From JANPEF01 sp046596055 (GTDB taxonomy: Bacteria > Eisenbacteria > RBG-16-71-46 > DASYSL01): a stretch of 9,038 nt of DNA. The notes under the pieces are model-generated. The model worked only from the letters and a program-made list of their open reading frames with translations, had not been told where the DNA came from and did no database searches. Positions 1 to 8,364 of the stretch are shown here, piece after piece; positions within the stretch are counted from its first letter, which is position 1; every line of letters starts with the position of its first letter. The position numbers and the translations under genes are program-made. Where the stretch lies: positions 1-9,038 of the forward strand of contig JBKJNH010000113.1 in assembly GCA_046596055.1 (NCBI GenBank), in the 5' to 3' direction.

Positions 1-1
1 C

Positions 2-358
2 CGCGATCGCCTCGTGCCGATCAACCAGCGGTATCCGCTCCGCGAGCTCCTGCGGGCGGCCGAGTACTACGCGAACACGACCGGTCGGCGGATCACGCTC
101 GAGTACATCCTTCTCGCCGGCGTGAACGATCACAAGGGCGATGCCGAGCGCCTGGCCGAGATCGCGAACTCGCTGCCGTGCAAGGTGAACCTGATTCCCT
201 ACAACCCGGTGCCCCAGTTGCAGTGGGAGCGCCCGACCGACGAGGCCATCCAGCGCTTCGCCGACTGGCTGTTCCCGCGCTGCCCTGCGGTGACGCTGCG
301 CTGGAGCCAGGGCGGCGACATCTTCGCGGCCTGTGGTCAGCTGGGCGCGAAGGGCTGA
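2..358 (+). CDS. rlmN: Dual-specificity 23S rRNA/tRNA adenine C2 methyltransferase RlmN, 3' part
   Basis: This is the C-terminal part of a radical-SAM methyltransferase; the 5' end and the CxxxCxxC iron-sulfur motif lie left of the window. The frame is open from base 2 (RDRLVPINQRYPL...). Family landmarks are VPINQRYPL, ITLEYILLAGVND, the substrate/SAM-region stretch PCKVNLIPYNPVP, and the ending GGDIFAACGQL. The cysteine of AACGQL (codon 332-334) matches the conserved C-terminal cysteine that forms the transient methylene-RNA link in RlmN (Cys355 in E. coli, from family knowledge). RlmN methylates C2 of A2503 in 23S rRNA and A37 in some tRNAs, which supports translational accuracy. The ending is intact and of normal family length. 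The kinase start lies 13 bases after its stop, so rlmN may share a transcript with the two-component genes. Loss of this methylation and the related Cfr enzyme both affect ribosome-antibiotic responses, but nothing here suggests Cfr. Confidence 0.95.
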   Translation, partial: RDRLVPINQRYPLRELLRAAEYYANTTGRRITLEYILLAGVNDHKGDAERLAEIANSLPCKVNLIPYNPVPQLQWERPTDEAIQRFADWLFPRCPAVTLRWSQGGDIFAACGQLGAKG

Positions 359-371
359 ACGCGGAACCCAC

Positions 372-1921
372 TTGAGCCTTCGCGCCCGGCTCACGCTGTG
401 GTTCCTGATCCTCGCGCTGGTCCCGAGTCTCTTCCTGTCGTTGTTCGTGCTGCGGCAACTCGTCTCCACCGTCGAGTGGTGGGACAGCGCAGGCGCCGAG
501 GACGCGCTCACGAGTTCGGTCGCGGTGGCAAAGGCCTCGCTCAAGCGCCTCGAGTCGAGCCTCCGGCTCTCCGCGGAACCGCTCTTCGATATCACCCGTC
601 AGCGTCCGCTCGAGCTCGCCCCCGACAAGCCCGACCGCATCTTCGTCGAGCGCTTCCTCAAGGACGCCGGGCTCGACCTGTACCAGGTCTACCGCGCGGA
701 CACGTCGGGCTGGCACCGCGTCGTCGATCTCGCTCCTTCGGGCATCACGAGCGTGGGCGCCTATGACCTCTCCGAGGAAATCAACGACGGTCGCGTCTCC
801 TGGCGGAGGCCGGCGCAATCGGTCACCGGTGCGTTCGCGCTGCTCGATTCGATCCCGCAGGATTCCCTGCACACCGGGCCCGAGATCGTGGCCGTTGGCT
901 ACGCTCTGCCGCAGGACTTCTTCCTGCAGCTCTCGGCGATCCAGCTCGGCATGGGCATCTTTCGCCGGCTCTCGGTCTACGCCGAGGTCTACAAGTGGTA
1001 CTTCCGCGTCGTGGTGATTGCCGTGCTGCTTCTCGTCGCGGCGATCGCCGTCTTCGCCGGGCGCGCGATCGCCCGCCACCTCACGCAGCCAATCGCCACC
1101 CTGTCCGAGAGTTTCGCCCGCGTCGACGGCGACGTGCCCGTGCACGTCGAGCCCACCGGGGCGCCCGAGATCCGCAGCCTTGCCGAGTCGTTCAATGCCA
1201 TGACGCTGCGCCTCACGCGCGCGCGCGCCGAGCTGGCGGTGGCCGAGCGGGCCGCGGCATGGCAAGGCGTCGCCCGCCAGGTCGCGCACGAGATCCGCAA
1301 TCCGCTGACGACGATCACGCTCGCGCTGGAGAACCTGCGGCGCGAGTTCGCCGCCCTCGAGCCGACGGGACGTGCGCGCGGGCAGAAGAGCGTCGACGCG
1401 CTGCGCCGCGAGTTCGATTCGCTGGTCGACCTGGCCGACTCGTTCTATGCGCTCGGTTCGCTGCCCGAGATCCGGCCCGGCCGCGTCGACCTGAACGCGC
1501 TGGTCGAGAGCCTCGTCGCGCTGCAACCGTGGCCGCACGTCGAGGTTGCGGCGACGCTCGATCCGGGACGCCCGATGGCGCGCGGTGACGAGCGCCAGCT
1601 GCGCCGCGTGCTGCGCAACCTGGTGAAGAATGCATGCGAGGCGCAGCCGGGCGGCGGACGCGTCACCATCGCCACGCGCGACGGAACGGCGGCCGACACG
1701 GTCGTGGTCGAGGTCGCCGACGAAGGACCGGGCATGGATCCGGGCACCGTCTCTCGCGTCTTCGAGCCCGGGTTCTCGACCAAGGGCCGCGGATCGGGTG
1801 TGGGCCTCACGGTCAGCCGCAGGGTCGTCGAACAGCACGGCGGCTCGCTCGACATCGAATCGACGCCGGGGCGCGGCACGCGCGTCACGGTCGTTCTTCC
1901 CGCACTGGCGGAGGCCTCGGC

Positions 1922-1925
<4 letters not shown>
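372..1925 (+). CDS. Membrane sensor histidine kinase, NtrY/NtrB type (HAMP-HisKA-HATPase)
   Basis: This 517-residue inner-membrane kinase is expected to phosphorylate the response regulator encoded just downstream. The TTG at 372 is chosen as start because it places a compact basic start (MSLRARL) directly before the first membrane helix; a GTG at 333 lies inside rlmN. Domains in order: TM1 about 7-28; an extracytoplasmic sensor region about 30-208 that I do not recognise; TM2 about 209-231; HAMP about 232-285; the H-box QVAHEIRNPLTT with His306; N-box with Asn420 (NLVKNACEA); G1 box DEGPGMD at 450; F box FEPGFSTKG; and G2 GRGSGVGL at 472. All catalytic boxes are intact. HAMP runs straight into HisKA without the PAS domain that many NtrY proteins carry, so sensing probably depends on the periplasmic region or membrane. 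The stop overlaps the regulator start (ATGA at 1922). The ribosome site for TTG is weak (GGAA at 363-366), so the exact start is uncertain. Confidence 0.93.
1907..1914 (+). promoter_or_regulatory. Ribosome binding site of the NtrC-family regulator
   Basis: GGCGGAGG ends 7 bases before the ATG at 1922, inside the last codons of the kinase. It fixes the regulator start and supports translational coupling with the kinase. Confidence 0.7.
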
Positions 1926-3357
<1,432 letters not shown>

Positions 3358-3361
<4 letters not shown>

Positions 3362-4695
3362 ACCACAGGACGCGGACAGGTTCGGGAGGACACGGACTCG
3401 GAGTGGCCGGCGCCATCGCGGCCGCGGTGGTGCTCGCCGCGCTCGCGCTCCCGGCATCGGCGCAGGACGACGACGGCGAGGGCGGCGCCGACGCCGACAC
3501 GGGCTGGGTCGAGATCGGCGGCGGCGCCACGGCCGGCGCCGGCGAACCCTCGGTAGAGTTCGGCGAGAACGACCCGTTCGCCGACCTCCCCATCGAGCAG
3601 GACGAGACCCCTCGCCAGAAGGGCGGGCAGGTGCGTCCGTACGTCGACTACAACCGCGTCGACCAGTGGACGCTGGGGCTCGACCTGCTCTACGCCCCGA
3701 CCACTGGAATGAAGCCCGGCATGAAAGTCCGGGTCGGTCGCGCCTTCCAGCGCCAGACCGACGACGGGGACGGTCGCACCGTCTACTCGATGAGCCTCGA
3801 TCAACCCCTGATCGAGTCGCGCGCCATCCGCCTGGGCCTTGCGCTCTACCGGAAGACCGACGATGACGGCTTTGGCCAGATCGGCGCCATCGAGAATGCG
3901 GTCGCCACCTGGGCTCTCCGCTGGGACTACCGGGACTGGTTCGAACGCTCGGGCTTCGCGGCGGGAGTCGAAGCCGACTTCGGCCCGCGCTGGACGGGGA
4001 GCGCGACCTGGAACTCGGATGACCATACGTCGATCACGCGCCTGGCGGACGGCATCTCGCCGGCATTCCGGCAGCACGAACCGATGCGCGAGAATCCGGC
4101 CATCGACGACGGTCGCATCCAGTCGATCACGCTGGCGGCCGCCTACGACTCCCGCTCGAGCAAGGATGTGCCGCGCAGCGGCATGTGGCACCGCGTCGCG
4201 ATGGAGACCGCGGGCGGATCGCTCGACGGCGACTTCACGTACCACCGCTGGTTCGGCGACTTCCGCGCCTACGTCTCGCCCTCGCCGTCGCATCGCCTGA
4301 AGACGCGGGTGATGCTGGGCACCGCGGGCGACGACGACGTGCTGCCGTTGCAGCGCTCGTTCGCCATCGGCGGCGTGGGCACGTTGCGCGCCACCCCGTT
4401 CCGCCAGCTCCGCGGCGAACACCTGTTCCTGTGGAATGCCGACTGGGCCTGGGAGGTGTTGCGCCGTTCCAGCAAGAACACCGCGGTGAAGATGGGCCTG
4501 TCAGTGGTCGCATTCTCGGACCTGGGGCTCGCATGGCACGCCCCGCGCTGGGACCTGGCGCAGCAGCGCCCCGCCTGGAACGTGGGACTGGGCGCCGGCA
4601 CGACCGACGAGCGCTTCCGCGTCTACGCCGGCAAGGACATGCGCGACGACGACGCGGCCGTGCACTGGACCGTCCGCGTGGCGCAGACCTACTGA
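3358..4695 (+). CDS. Omp85/BamA-TamA-like outer-membrane beta-barrel protein without POTRA domains
   Basis: The 445-residue product starts at a GTG overlapping the regulator stop (GTGA). Residues 1-35 are a signal peptide (basic start, long Ala/Val/Leu core, cut near PASA|QDD). An acidic, Gly/Ala-rich stretch follows to about residue 85. The rest, from about YVDYNRVDQW (near 93-102) to the end, alternates polar and hydrophobic residues as in amphipathic barrel strands. Signature pieces of the Omp85 C-terminal (bacterial surface antigen) domain are YDSRSSKDVPRSG, FAIGGVGTLRATPF followed by LRGEH (337-355), and an aromatic last strand, RVAQTY. There is no room for POTRA repeats, so it is not BamA or TamA itself. 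It is probably a barrel of the POTRA-less patatin/DUF5686-neighbour kind, acting in envelope assembly, secretion or transport. That role is inferred; its substrate is unknown. Being coupled to a two-component system suggests an envelope-related signal or output. Confidence 0.8.
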
Positions 4696-4703
4696 GCCGG
4701 CGC

Positions 4704-5372
4704 GTGCGCGTCTCCCGTCCAGCGATTCTCCTCTGGTTGATCGTCATGTGCGGCGTCCTCGCGACCCCGGCACGGGCGGTGGAGATCCGCGACGCCCGCG
4801 TCCTGCTCTTCGAGCAGGATGCGACGGTCGCGCTGCGCGCCACCGGGGCGCTCTCGCCGCGTGTGCGCAGCTCGCTCGAGCGCGGCATGCCGGCGACGGT
4901 GCAGCTCTCGGTCGAGCTGTGGCGTGTGCGTCCTGGCTGGTTCGACCAACGCATCCGGCTGGAGCACTCCGAGATCCGGATCGCCCGCGACGCATGGTCC
5001 GACGAGTACCTGATGCAGCGCGACGCGGGCCCGCGCATCGTCGTGCCCGACCTCGAGGAGGTCGACTTCCAGCTCGTGCGCCCCCTGCGCGTGCGCCTGG
5101 TGCCCGCGACAACGCTCGAACCGAGCGCGCGCTACTACGTGATCGCGAGAGTCGAGGTGAAGCCCCTGACCGCGGAGGACATCGAGGAGGTGGAGAGCTG
5201 GCTGTCGGGCGAGGCGAAGCGCGTCGGCAAGCCCGGACCCGGCTCGATCGCACGGCTGCCGCGGTCCATGATGATCGTGCTGGCGAACCTGTCGGGCTTC
5301 GGCAACGAGGTGGCGCAGTTCCGCGGCGGCACGTTCACCCGCCAGGACCTGGCTCCACACCCGACACCCTGA
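4704..5372 (+). CDS. Exported DUF4390-like protein
   Basis: This is a 222-residue protein beginning at GTG 4704, 8 bases after the barrel stop. That start gives a good signal peptide (MRVSRPAILLWLIVMCGVLA, cut after TPARA near residue 25); an in-frame ATG at 4746 would destroy it. The mature part, VEIRDARVLL...ALSPRVRSSLERGMPATVQLSVELWRVRPGWFDQRI, resembles DUF4390 proteins: a strand-rich domain with an 'L-[ED]-x-G-x-P' turn followed by a strand and a 'R-x-x-W-F-D' segment (about 71-84). The function of DUF4390 is unknown. From general knowledge, DUF4390 genes in Betaproteobacteria often sit beside the NtrY-NtrX pair, and here the gene lies two genes downstream of such a pair. A Glu-rich helix (TAEDIEEVESWLSGEAKR, about 158-175) seems extra. 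The ribosome site is weak. The family call rests on recalled pattern similarity, not a profile search. Confidence 0.62.
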   Translation: MRVSRPAILLWLIVMCGVLATPARAVEIRDARVLLFEQDATVALRATGALSPRVRSSLERGMPATVQLSVELWRVRPGWFDQRIRLEHSEIRIARDAWSDEYLMQRDAGPRIVVPDLEEVDFQLVRPLRVRLVPATTLEPSARYYVIARVEVKPLTAEDIEEVESWLSGEAKRVGKPGPGSIARLPRSMMIVLANLSGFGNEVAQFRGGTFTRQDLAPHPTP

Positions 5373-5383
5373 CGCTGCCCGCC

Positions 5384-5836
5384 ATGCATCCGGTCCGCCG
5401 CATCACCGCCGCCGAGACACGACCGCTCCGCCGGGCGATCCTGCGTCCGCACCAGCAGGAGCACGAACTCGTCTACCCGGGCGACGACGCCACGACGAGT
5501 CTGCACGTCGGCTTCTTCGACGGCGCGGCCCTGCTCGGCGTCGCCTCCCTCTACTGCCAGTCCCCTGAGGGCGCCGCGGACGATCTCGGCGAGTGGCGCC
5601 TGCGCGGCATGGCCGTCGTTCCGGCGGCCCGGCGCCGCGGCGTCGGCGCGGCGCTCGTCGCCGCGTGCGAGGCGCACGCGCGGGCGCACGGCGGGACGCG
5701 CCTGTGGTTCAACGCCCGCATCGACGCCCTGCCGTTCTACTTCTCACTCGGGTACGAGGCGGTCGGGGAGCCCTACGAGTTGCCGGGGATCGGCCTGCAC
5801 CGGTTCGCGGCGCGAAGCCTCATATCGACGGGGTAG
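5384..5836 (+). CDS. GNAT-family N-acetyltransferase
   Basis: The 150-residue cytoplasmic enzyme has a full single-domain GNAT layout. The N-terminal helix region is MHPVRRITAAETRPLRRAIL. A HELVYPGDD segment and central strands HVGFFDGAALLGVASLY follow. Motif A is MAVVPAARRRGVGAALVAAC, with the acetyl-CoA pyrophosphate loop RRRGVGAAL at 83-91. The end, LWFNARIDALPFYFSLGYEAVGEPYELPGIGLHRF, is the usual motif B and last strand, including the 'FY-x-x-x-G-[FY]' signature. It transfers acetyl from acetyl-CoA to an amine; the substrate cannot be predicted. ATG 5384 is 11 bases after the preceding stop, but no clear ribosome site is visible, so translation may depend on re-initiation. It is the last gene of the + strand block and stops 3 bases before the converging gene's stop codon. 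Confidence 0.88.
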   Translation: MHPVRRITAAETRPLRRAILRPHQQEHELVYPGDDATTSLHVGFFDGAALLGVASLYCQSPEGAADDLGEWRLRGMAVVPAARRRGVGAALVAACEAHARAHGGTRLWFNARIDALPFYFSLGYEAVGEPYELPGIGLHRFAARSLISTG

Positions 5837-5839
5837 CGC

Positions 5840-6919
5840 TCAGCGGCTGAACACGATCCGGGTCGCTCGACCCGACTCTCCTTCGGCCTGCACGAAGTAC
5901 GAGCCCGCCGCCAGCTCGATCCCACCGTCGCCACGACCATCCCAGCGCCATGTGGCCGTCCCGTCGCCGCTCACGCGAACCATCTCGCGTCGGACGACGC
6001 GACCGCGCGCGTCCACGATGCGAAACGTGCGCTCGCCTGGCAGCGCGCCGATCGCCAGGGCGGGAGCCGCCGCGATCGTGACCGCATTGCGGAACGGATT
6101 GGGGAAGGCCGCCAACGGGCGACCGGCGGCGAACGACGCCGTGAGCGCGGTGCGACGCGCGCGATCGGGCAGGTCGGACAGGAACTCGGCCAGGCCCTCG
6201 ACCTTGACCGGCGCTTCGAGAACCGCGTTCTCGACGCTGCCGTCGCCGCGTGCCTCGGGGCTGCCGAGCAGCGCGCGGAAATCCTCGGCGAAGATCTCGC
6301 GCGCACGGTCGACGTGCGCGACGTCGCCGGGGATTCCCCCCGCAAGGGATCCGTCGACCGAGAGCGCGCGCAGCTTGAGGTAAGCGCTCCACGCCGGACT
6401 GCCTTCGGGGGCGAAGGCGTACTGGACGACGTGTCCAAACTCGTGGGCGACGACGGCATGCACCGTCGTCGCCGGAACGGGCAGAGTGCCCGGAGCCAGA
6501 AGAATGGCGCCGTGGGACGCCGCCGACTCGAGACCCGCCCGTCTCGGATACGGCAGGACGTACACCGCGGCGTCCACACGGTCGACCGGGAAGTCGAGGC
6601 CTGCGATGGCAGCCTCGACCGCTCCACGATCGAGCGGGTGGAACGAGCCGTCGCCAGGATTGGCGACCGCCGGGTCGTCGGTCGAAGTGACCAGCTCCTC
6701 GGGCTTGAACCCGGGAAGAGTCAGGTAGAGCCGGCCCCCGTCCTCGCGACAGAACCGTGCCCGAACCTCTTCGACACCGACGATGCGAACCTCCGCCGCA
6801 GATCCTCCGGCGGCACACAGGACCGCGCACGAAACTACGAGCGCGGTCGCGAAGGGGAGACAGTTGGCGTGCGACGCACCGGACCTCGAACCACGACCTA
6901 TCGCACGACGGAGGCGCAT
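5840..6919 (-). CDS. Secreted HExxH metalloprotease-like protein with FlgD-like/type IX sorting-like C-terminal domain
   Basis: The 359-residue product begins at ATG 6919. That start gives a basic N-terminus and hydrophobic core (FATALVVSCAVLCAAGGSAA), a signal peptide cut near residue 42; the frame stays open further upstream to 6991 but that part is not signal-like. The middle holds VHAVVAHEFGHVVQYAF with HEFGH at 159-163 (zinc ligands H159 and H163, catalytic E160) and, about 45-50 residues later, REIFAEDFRALLG, where E208 or E212 could be the third ligand as in gluzincins. Residues 272-359 form a small beta domain starting FPNPF and ending WDGRGDGG-x-x-LAAGSYFVQAEG...ATRIVF. This is the FlgD-Ig / type IX sorting-like module common at the end of secreted proteins in FCB-related phyla. 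Likely role: an extracellular or surface peptidase of unknown substrate. It is a single-gene unit behind its own intergenic region, convergent with the acetyltransferase. I do not recognise the exact peptidase family. Confidence 0.78.
   Translation of the reverse strand: MRLRRAIGRGSRSGASHANCLPFATALVVSCAVLCAAGGSAAEVRIVGVEEVRARFCREDGGRLYLTLPGFKPEELVTSTDDPAVANPGDGSFHPLDRGAVEAAIAGLDFPVDRVDAAVYVLPYPRRAGLESAASHGAILLAPGTLPVPATTVHAVVAHEFGHVVQYAFAPEGSPAWSAYLKLRALSVDGSLAGGIPGDVAHVDRAREIFAEDFRALLGSPEARGDGSVENAVLEAPVKVEGLAEFLSDLPDRARRTALTASFAAGRPLAAFPNPFRNAVTIAAAPALAIGALPGERTFRIVDARGRVVRREMVRVSGDGTATWRWDGRGDGGIELAAGSYFVQAEGESGRATRIVFSR
5859..5874. terminator. Possible rho-independent-like hairpin ending the + strand block
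   Basis: Arms CGGGTCG and CGACCCG are separated by CT, a perfect inverted repeat 22 bases after the acetyltransferase stop. It lies inside the last codons of the opposing gene, because the stops are 3 bases apart. No T-tract follows on the + strand, so this is a weak terminator call; in GC-rich coding DNA a 7-base stem can arise by chance. Confidence 0.3.
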
Positions 6920-6963
6920 GCAACTGGCTATAACAGGAAGTGTGCCAGAGCTACCTGACGCGA

Positions 6964-7041
6964 GCAAAGCGAGCGGAAGGCGCTGTGTCACCGCTGCAAC
7001 TCTAGATTTAAAAACGAGTTGAAGCCGGCGGGCAAAGCGAG
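6964..7041. repeat. Direct repeat GCAAAGCGAG x2 flanking an AT-rich island
   Basis: GCAAAGCGAG occurs at 6964-6973 and again at 7032-7041, upstream of the metalloprotease-like gene. Between them lies TCTAGATTTAAAAA (7001-7014), the most AT-rich stretch I noticed in an otherwise very GC-rich window. The copies could be operator half-sites, but two short copies are also compatible with chance. Confidence 0.3.
7006..7035 (-). promoter_or_regulatory. Weak candidate promoter for the metalloprotease-like gene
   Basis: On the minus strand TTGCCC (7035-7030) and TTAAAT (7011-7006) are 18 bases apart, each matching the sigma-70 consensus at four of six bases. Transcription would begin near 6999 and give a leader of about 80 bases. 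A rival is the extended -10-like TGTTATAGC (6935-6927), so close to the ATG that the message would be almost leaderless; it has no -35. Neither is strong, and promoter rules in this lineage may differ. Confidence 0.2.
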
Positions 7042-7075
7042 GACGACACCCGATCTCTTGCCGTTCCCCAACGAT

Positions 7076-7118
7076 ACGGCCCCGAAATCGGGGGAGTTCC
7101 CCCAGACTTCAGGGCCGT
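7076..7118 (-). terminator. Long hairpin downstream of the membrane-protein gene (minus-strand RNA)
   Basis: Outer arms ACGGCCC (7076-7082) and GGGCCGT (7112-7118) enclose GAA/TTC, TC/GA and a GGGGG-AGTT-CCCCC tip (7090-7103). As + strand DNA there are two mismatches (7083/7111 and 7087/7107) and one bulged base (7104). As minus-strand RNA both mismatches become G-U pairs, giving a 19-pair stem with one bulge, so the transcript most likely to use it comes from the gene to the right. No U-tract follows, so it could be a U-less terminator, a 3' end stability element or another structured RNA element. An alternative pairing of 7060-7064 with 7076-7080 would compete with the outer stem. Confidence 0.55.
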
Positions 7119-7138
7119 GCTGGGAAACATTTCCCAGC
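7119..7138 (-). terminator. Perfect 9-base hairpin adjoining the long hairpin
   Basis: GCTGGGAAA and TTTCCCAGC are perfect complements separated by CA; the real loop is probably six bases. It starts 30 bases past the stop of the membrane-protein gene and abuts the long hairpin with no base between them, so the two stems could stack end to end. It probably belongs to the same transcript end. Confidence 0.55.
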
Positions 7139-7167
7139 CGACGCGATGCGACGCAAAGTTTCTAGCG

Positions 7168-8364
7168 CTACAACGCCTGCGGATTCGGCGCCGGATACAC
7201 GGGCGACACGGGCACGGCGCCCGTGTGGACCGCGCTCGGCTGGTCGTCCTGGCCGAGTCGCGAGAGCAGCAATGCGCCGAAGCCGAGCATCCAGCAGACC
7301 ATGCCGATGACCATCCATAGAGCGAGCAGCGCGAAACCAAACATCCGGAAGCCGCCCTCGAAGGCGATCAGGGGAACCCCGAGCAGGTAGAACAGGGTGA
7401 CGAACCCGGTTCCCGCGGCGATCGGGGCGAACATCCCGCCCTTGGGATCAGGCGCCCGACGCAGCAGCTTGCACCCGAGCAGGTAGGCCGACGCGACGTA
7501 GCCGACGAATGCCGCCAGGGCATAGAGCAGCGGCAGCAACAGCGCGAGCGGGATGCCGATCACGGTGACGAGCAGCAGCAGCGCGAGCATCAGCGCCAGC
7601 GGCCCCGAGAGCAGGCCGAGGATCAGCGACAGGAACGTGCGCCGCGAGATGGTCCGCGCCATCCCCACGAGCCGCTCCGGGAACAAGCGACCGAACAGCG
7701 CGGCCAGGCCGACAAACAGCCCGTAGGCGAACAGCCCGAAGAAGAGCAGGAGCGGAACGGACGGAATGGCGAAGCCGGCGAACGGCAGGAACCCGATCGA
7801 GACCGTCTGCCCCTCGACCCGCGCCCCCGAGCCCAGCTCGCGGATGGCGCCGCCGATGGAGACCGCGTCCCCCGCGATGACCGCCGAGTCGCCTTGCTCG
7901 ATCGAGCCCAGGATCGCCACGCAGTCGCCGCTGATCACGCCGAAGTTCTTCACGTTGCCGAACAGCGCGACGACATCGCCAGCGCTCTCGCCCTTCTCGA
8001 TCGTGACGTCCTTGAAGAATTGGACGATCTCGCTCTCGCTCCGGGAGTTGATCCGGACACGGCCCAGCGAGTCGCTGAAACCCACGACGGTAATGTCATG
8101 GCCGTCGACGTCGACGTGGATCCTGCCATTGTCGACGCCGCCGGGGATGACGATGTCCTTGTTGTCGCCGACGACGCGGATCCCCTCGTCGTCGATCGTG
8201 ATCTCGCGGACGATCGTCGTGTCGCGGGTCGAGGATTTCTGGACGGTAACCCTCGCGTCGGCGGTTGCGGCGGGCAGCAGCGCCGCGGCGATGGCCAGCG
8301 CGCAGATTGCGATGAACCGGGCCCGCGATGGGGCGCGCGGCGGACTAAATGAACGCGGAGACAT
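7168..8364 (-). CDS. Exported bactofilin-like (polymer-forming) domain fused to a multi-pass membrane domain
   Basis: The product has 398 residues. Residues 1-37 look like a signal peptide (RFIAICALAIAAALLPAATADA). Residues about 48-195 are strand-rich; from about 127 they carry a repeat of roughly 18-20 residues with core G-D-x-V-x-[ILF]-x-G (GDVVALFGNV, GDCVAILGSI, GDAVSIGGAI, then GQTVSIG), as in bactofilin-type beta-helices. Residues about 198-371 contain some five or six membrane helices (near 198-226, 244-264, 267-292, 310-333, 341-371), followed by a Pro-rich tail. Classical bactofilins are cytosolic scaffolds; the signal peptide suggests this domain faces outward, which is unusual. 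Start ATG 8364 has a strong ribosome site and overlaps the end of the anti-sigma gene by 20 bases, so it is probably coupled to it. Likely role: membrane-attached structural or sensory partner of the sigma/anti-sigma system; this is inference. Confidence 0.78.
   Translation of the reverse strand: MSPRSFSPPRAPSRARFIAICALAIAAALLPAATADARVTVQKSSTRDTTIVREITIDDEGIRVVGDNKDIVIPGGVDNGRIHVDVDGHDITVVGFSDSLGRVRINSRSESEIVQFFKDVTIEKGESAGDVVALFGNVKNFGVISGDCVAILGSIEQGDSAVIAGDAVSIGGAIRELGSGARVEGQTVSIGFLPFAGFAIPSVPLLLFFGLFAYGLFVGLAALFGRLFPERLVGMARTISRRTFLSLILGLLSGPLALMLALLLLVTVIGIPLALLLPLLYALAAFVGYVASAYLLGCKLLRRAPDPKGGMFAPIAAGTGFVTLFYLLGVPLIAFEGGFRMFGFALLALWMVIGMVCWMLGFGALLLSRLGQDDQPSAVHTGAVPVSPVYPAPNPQAL

Noticed and set aside
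6932..6947. Possible sigma-54 promoter (TGGCAC at 6947-6942, minus strand) before the metalloprotease-like gene, tempting because an NtrC activator is in the window
   Set aside because: The -24 element is perfect, but the spacing-matched -12 element reads CTGTT with GT in place of the essential GC, and the start would fall almost on the ATG.
7163..7170. Palindrome TAGCGCTA at the stop codon of the bactofilin-like gene
   Set aside because: Eight bases, single copy, partly fixed by the stop codon; no further support for an operator or attachment site.
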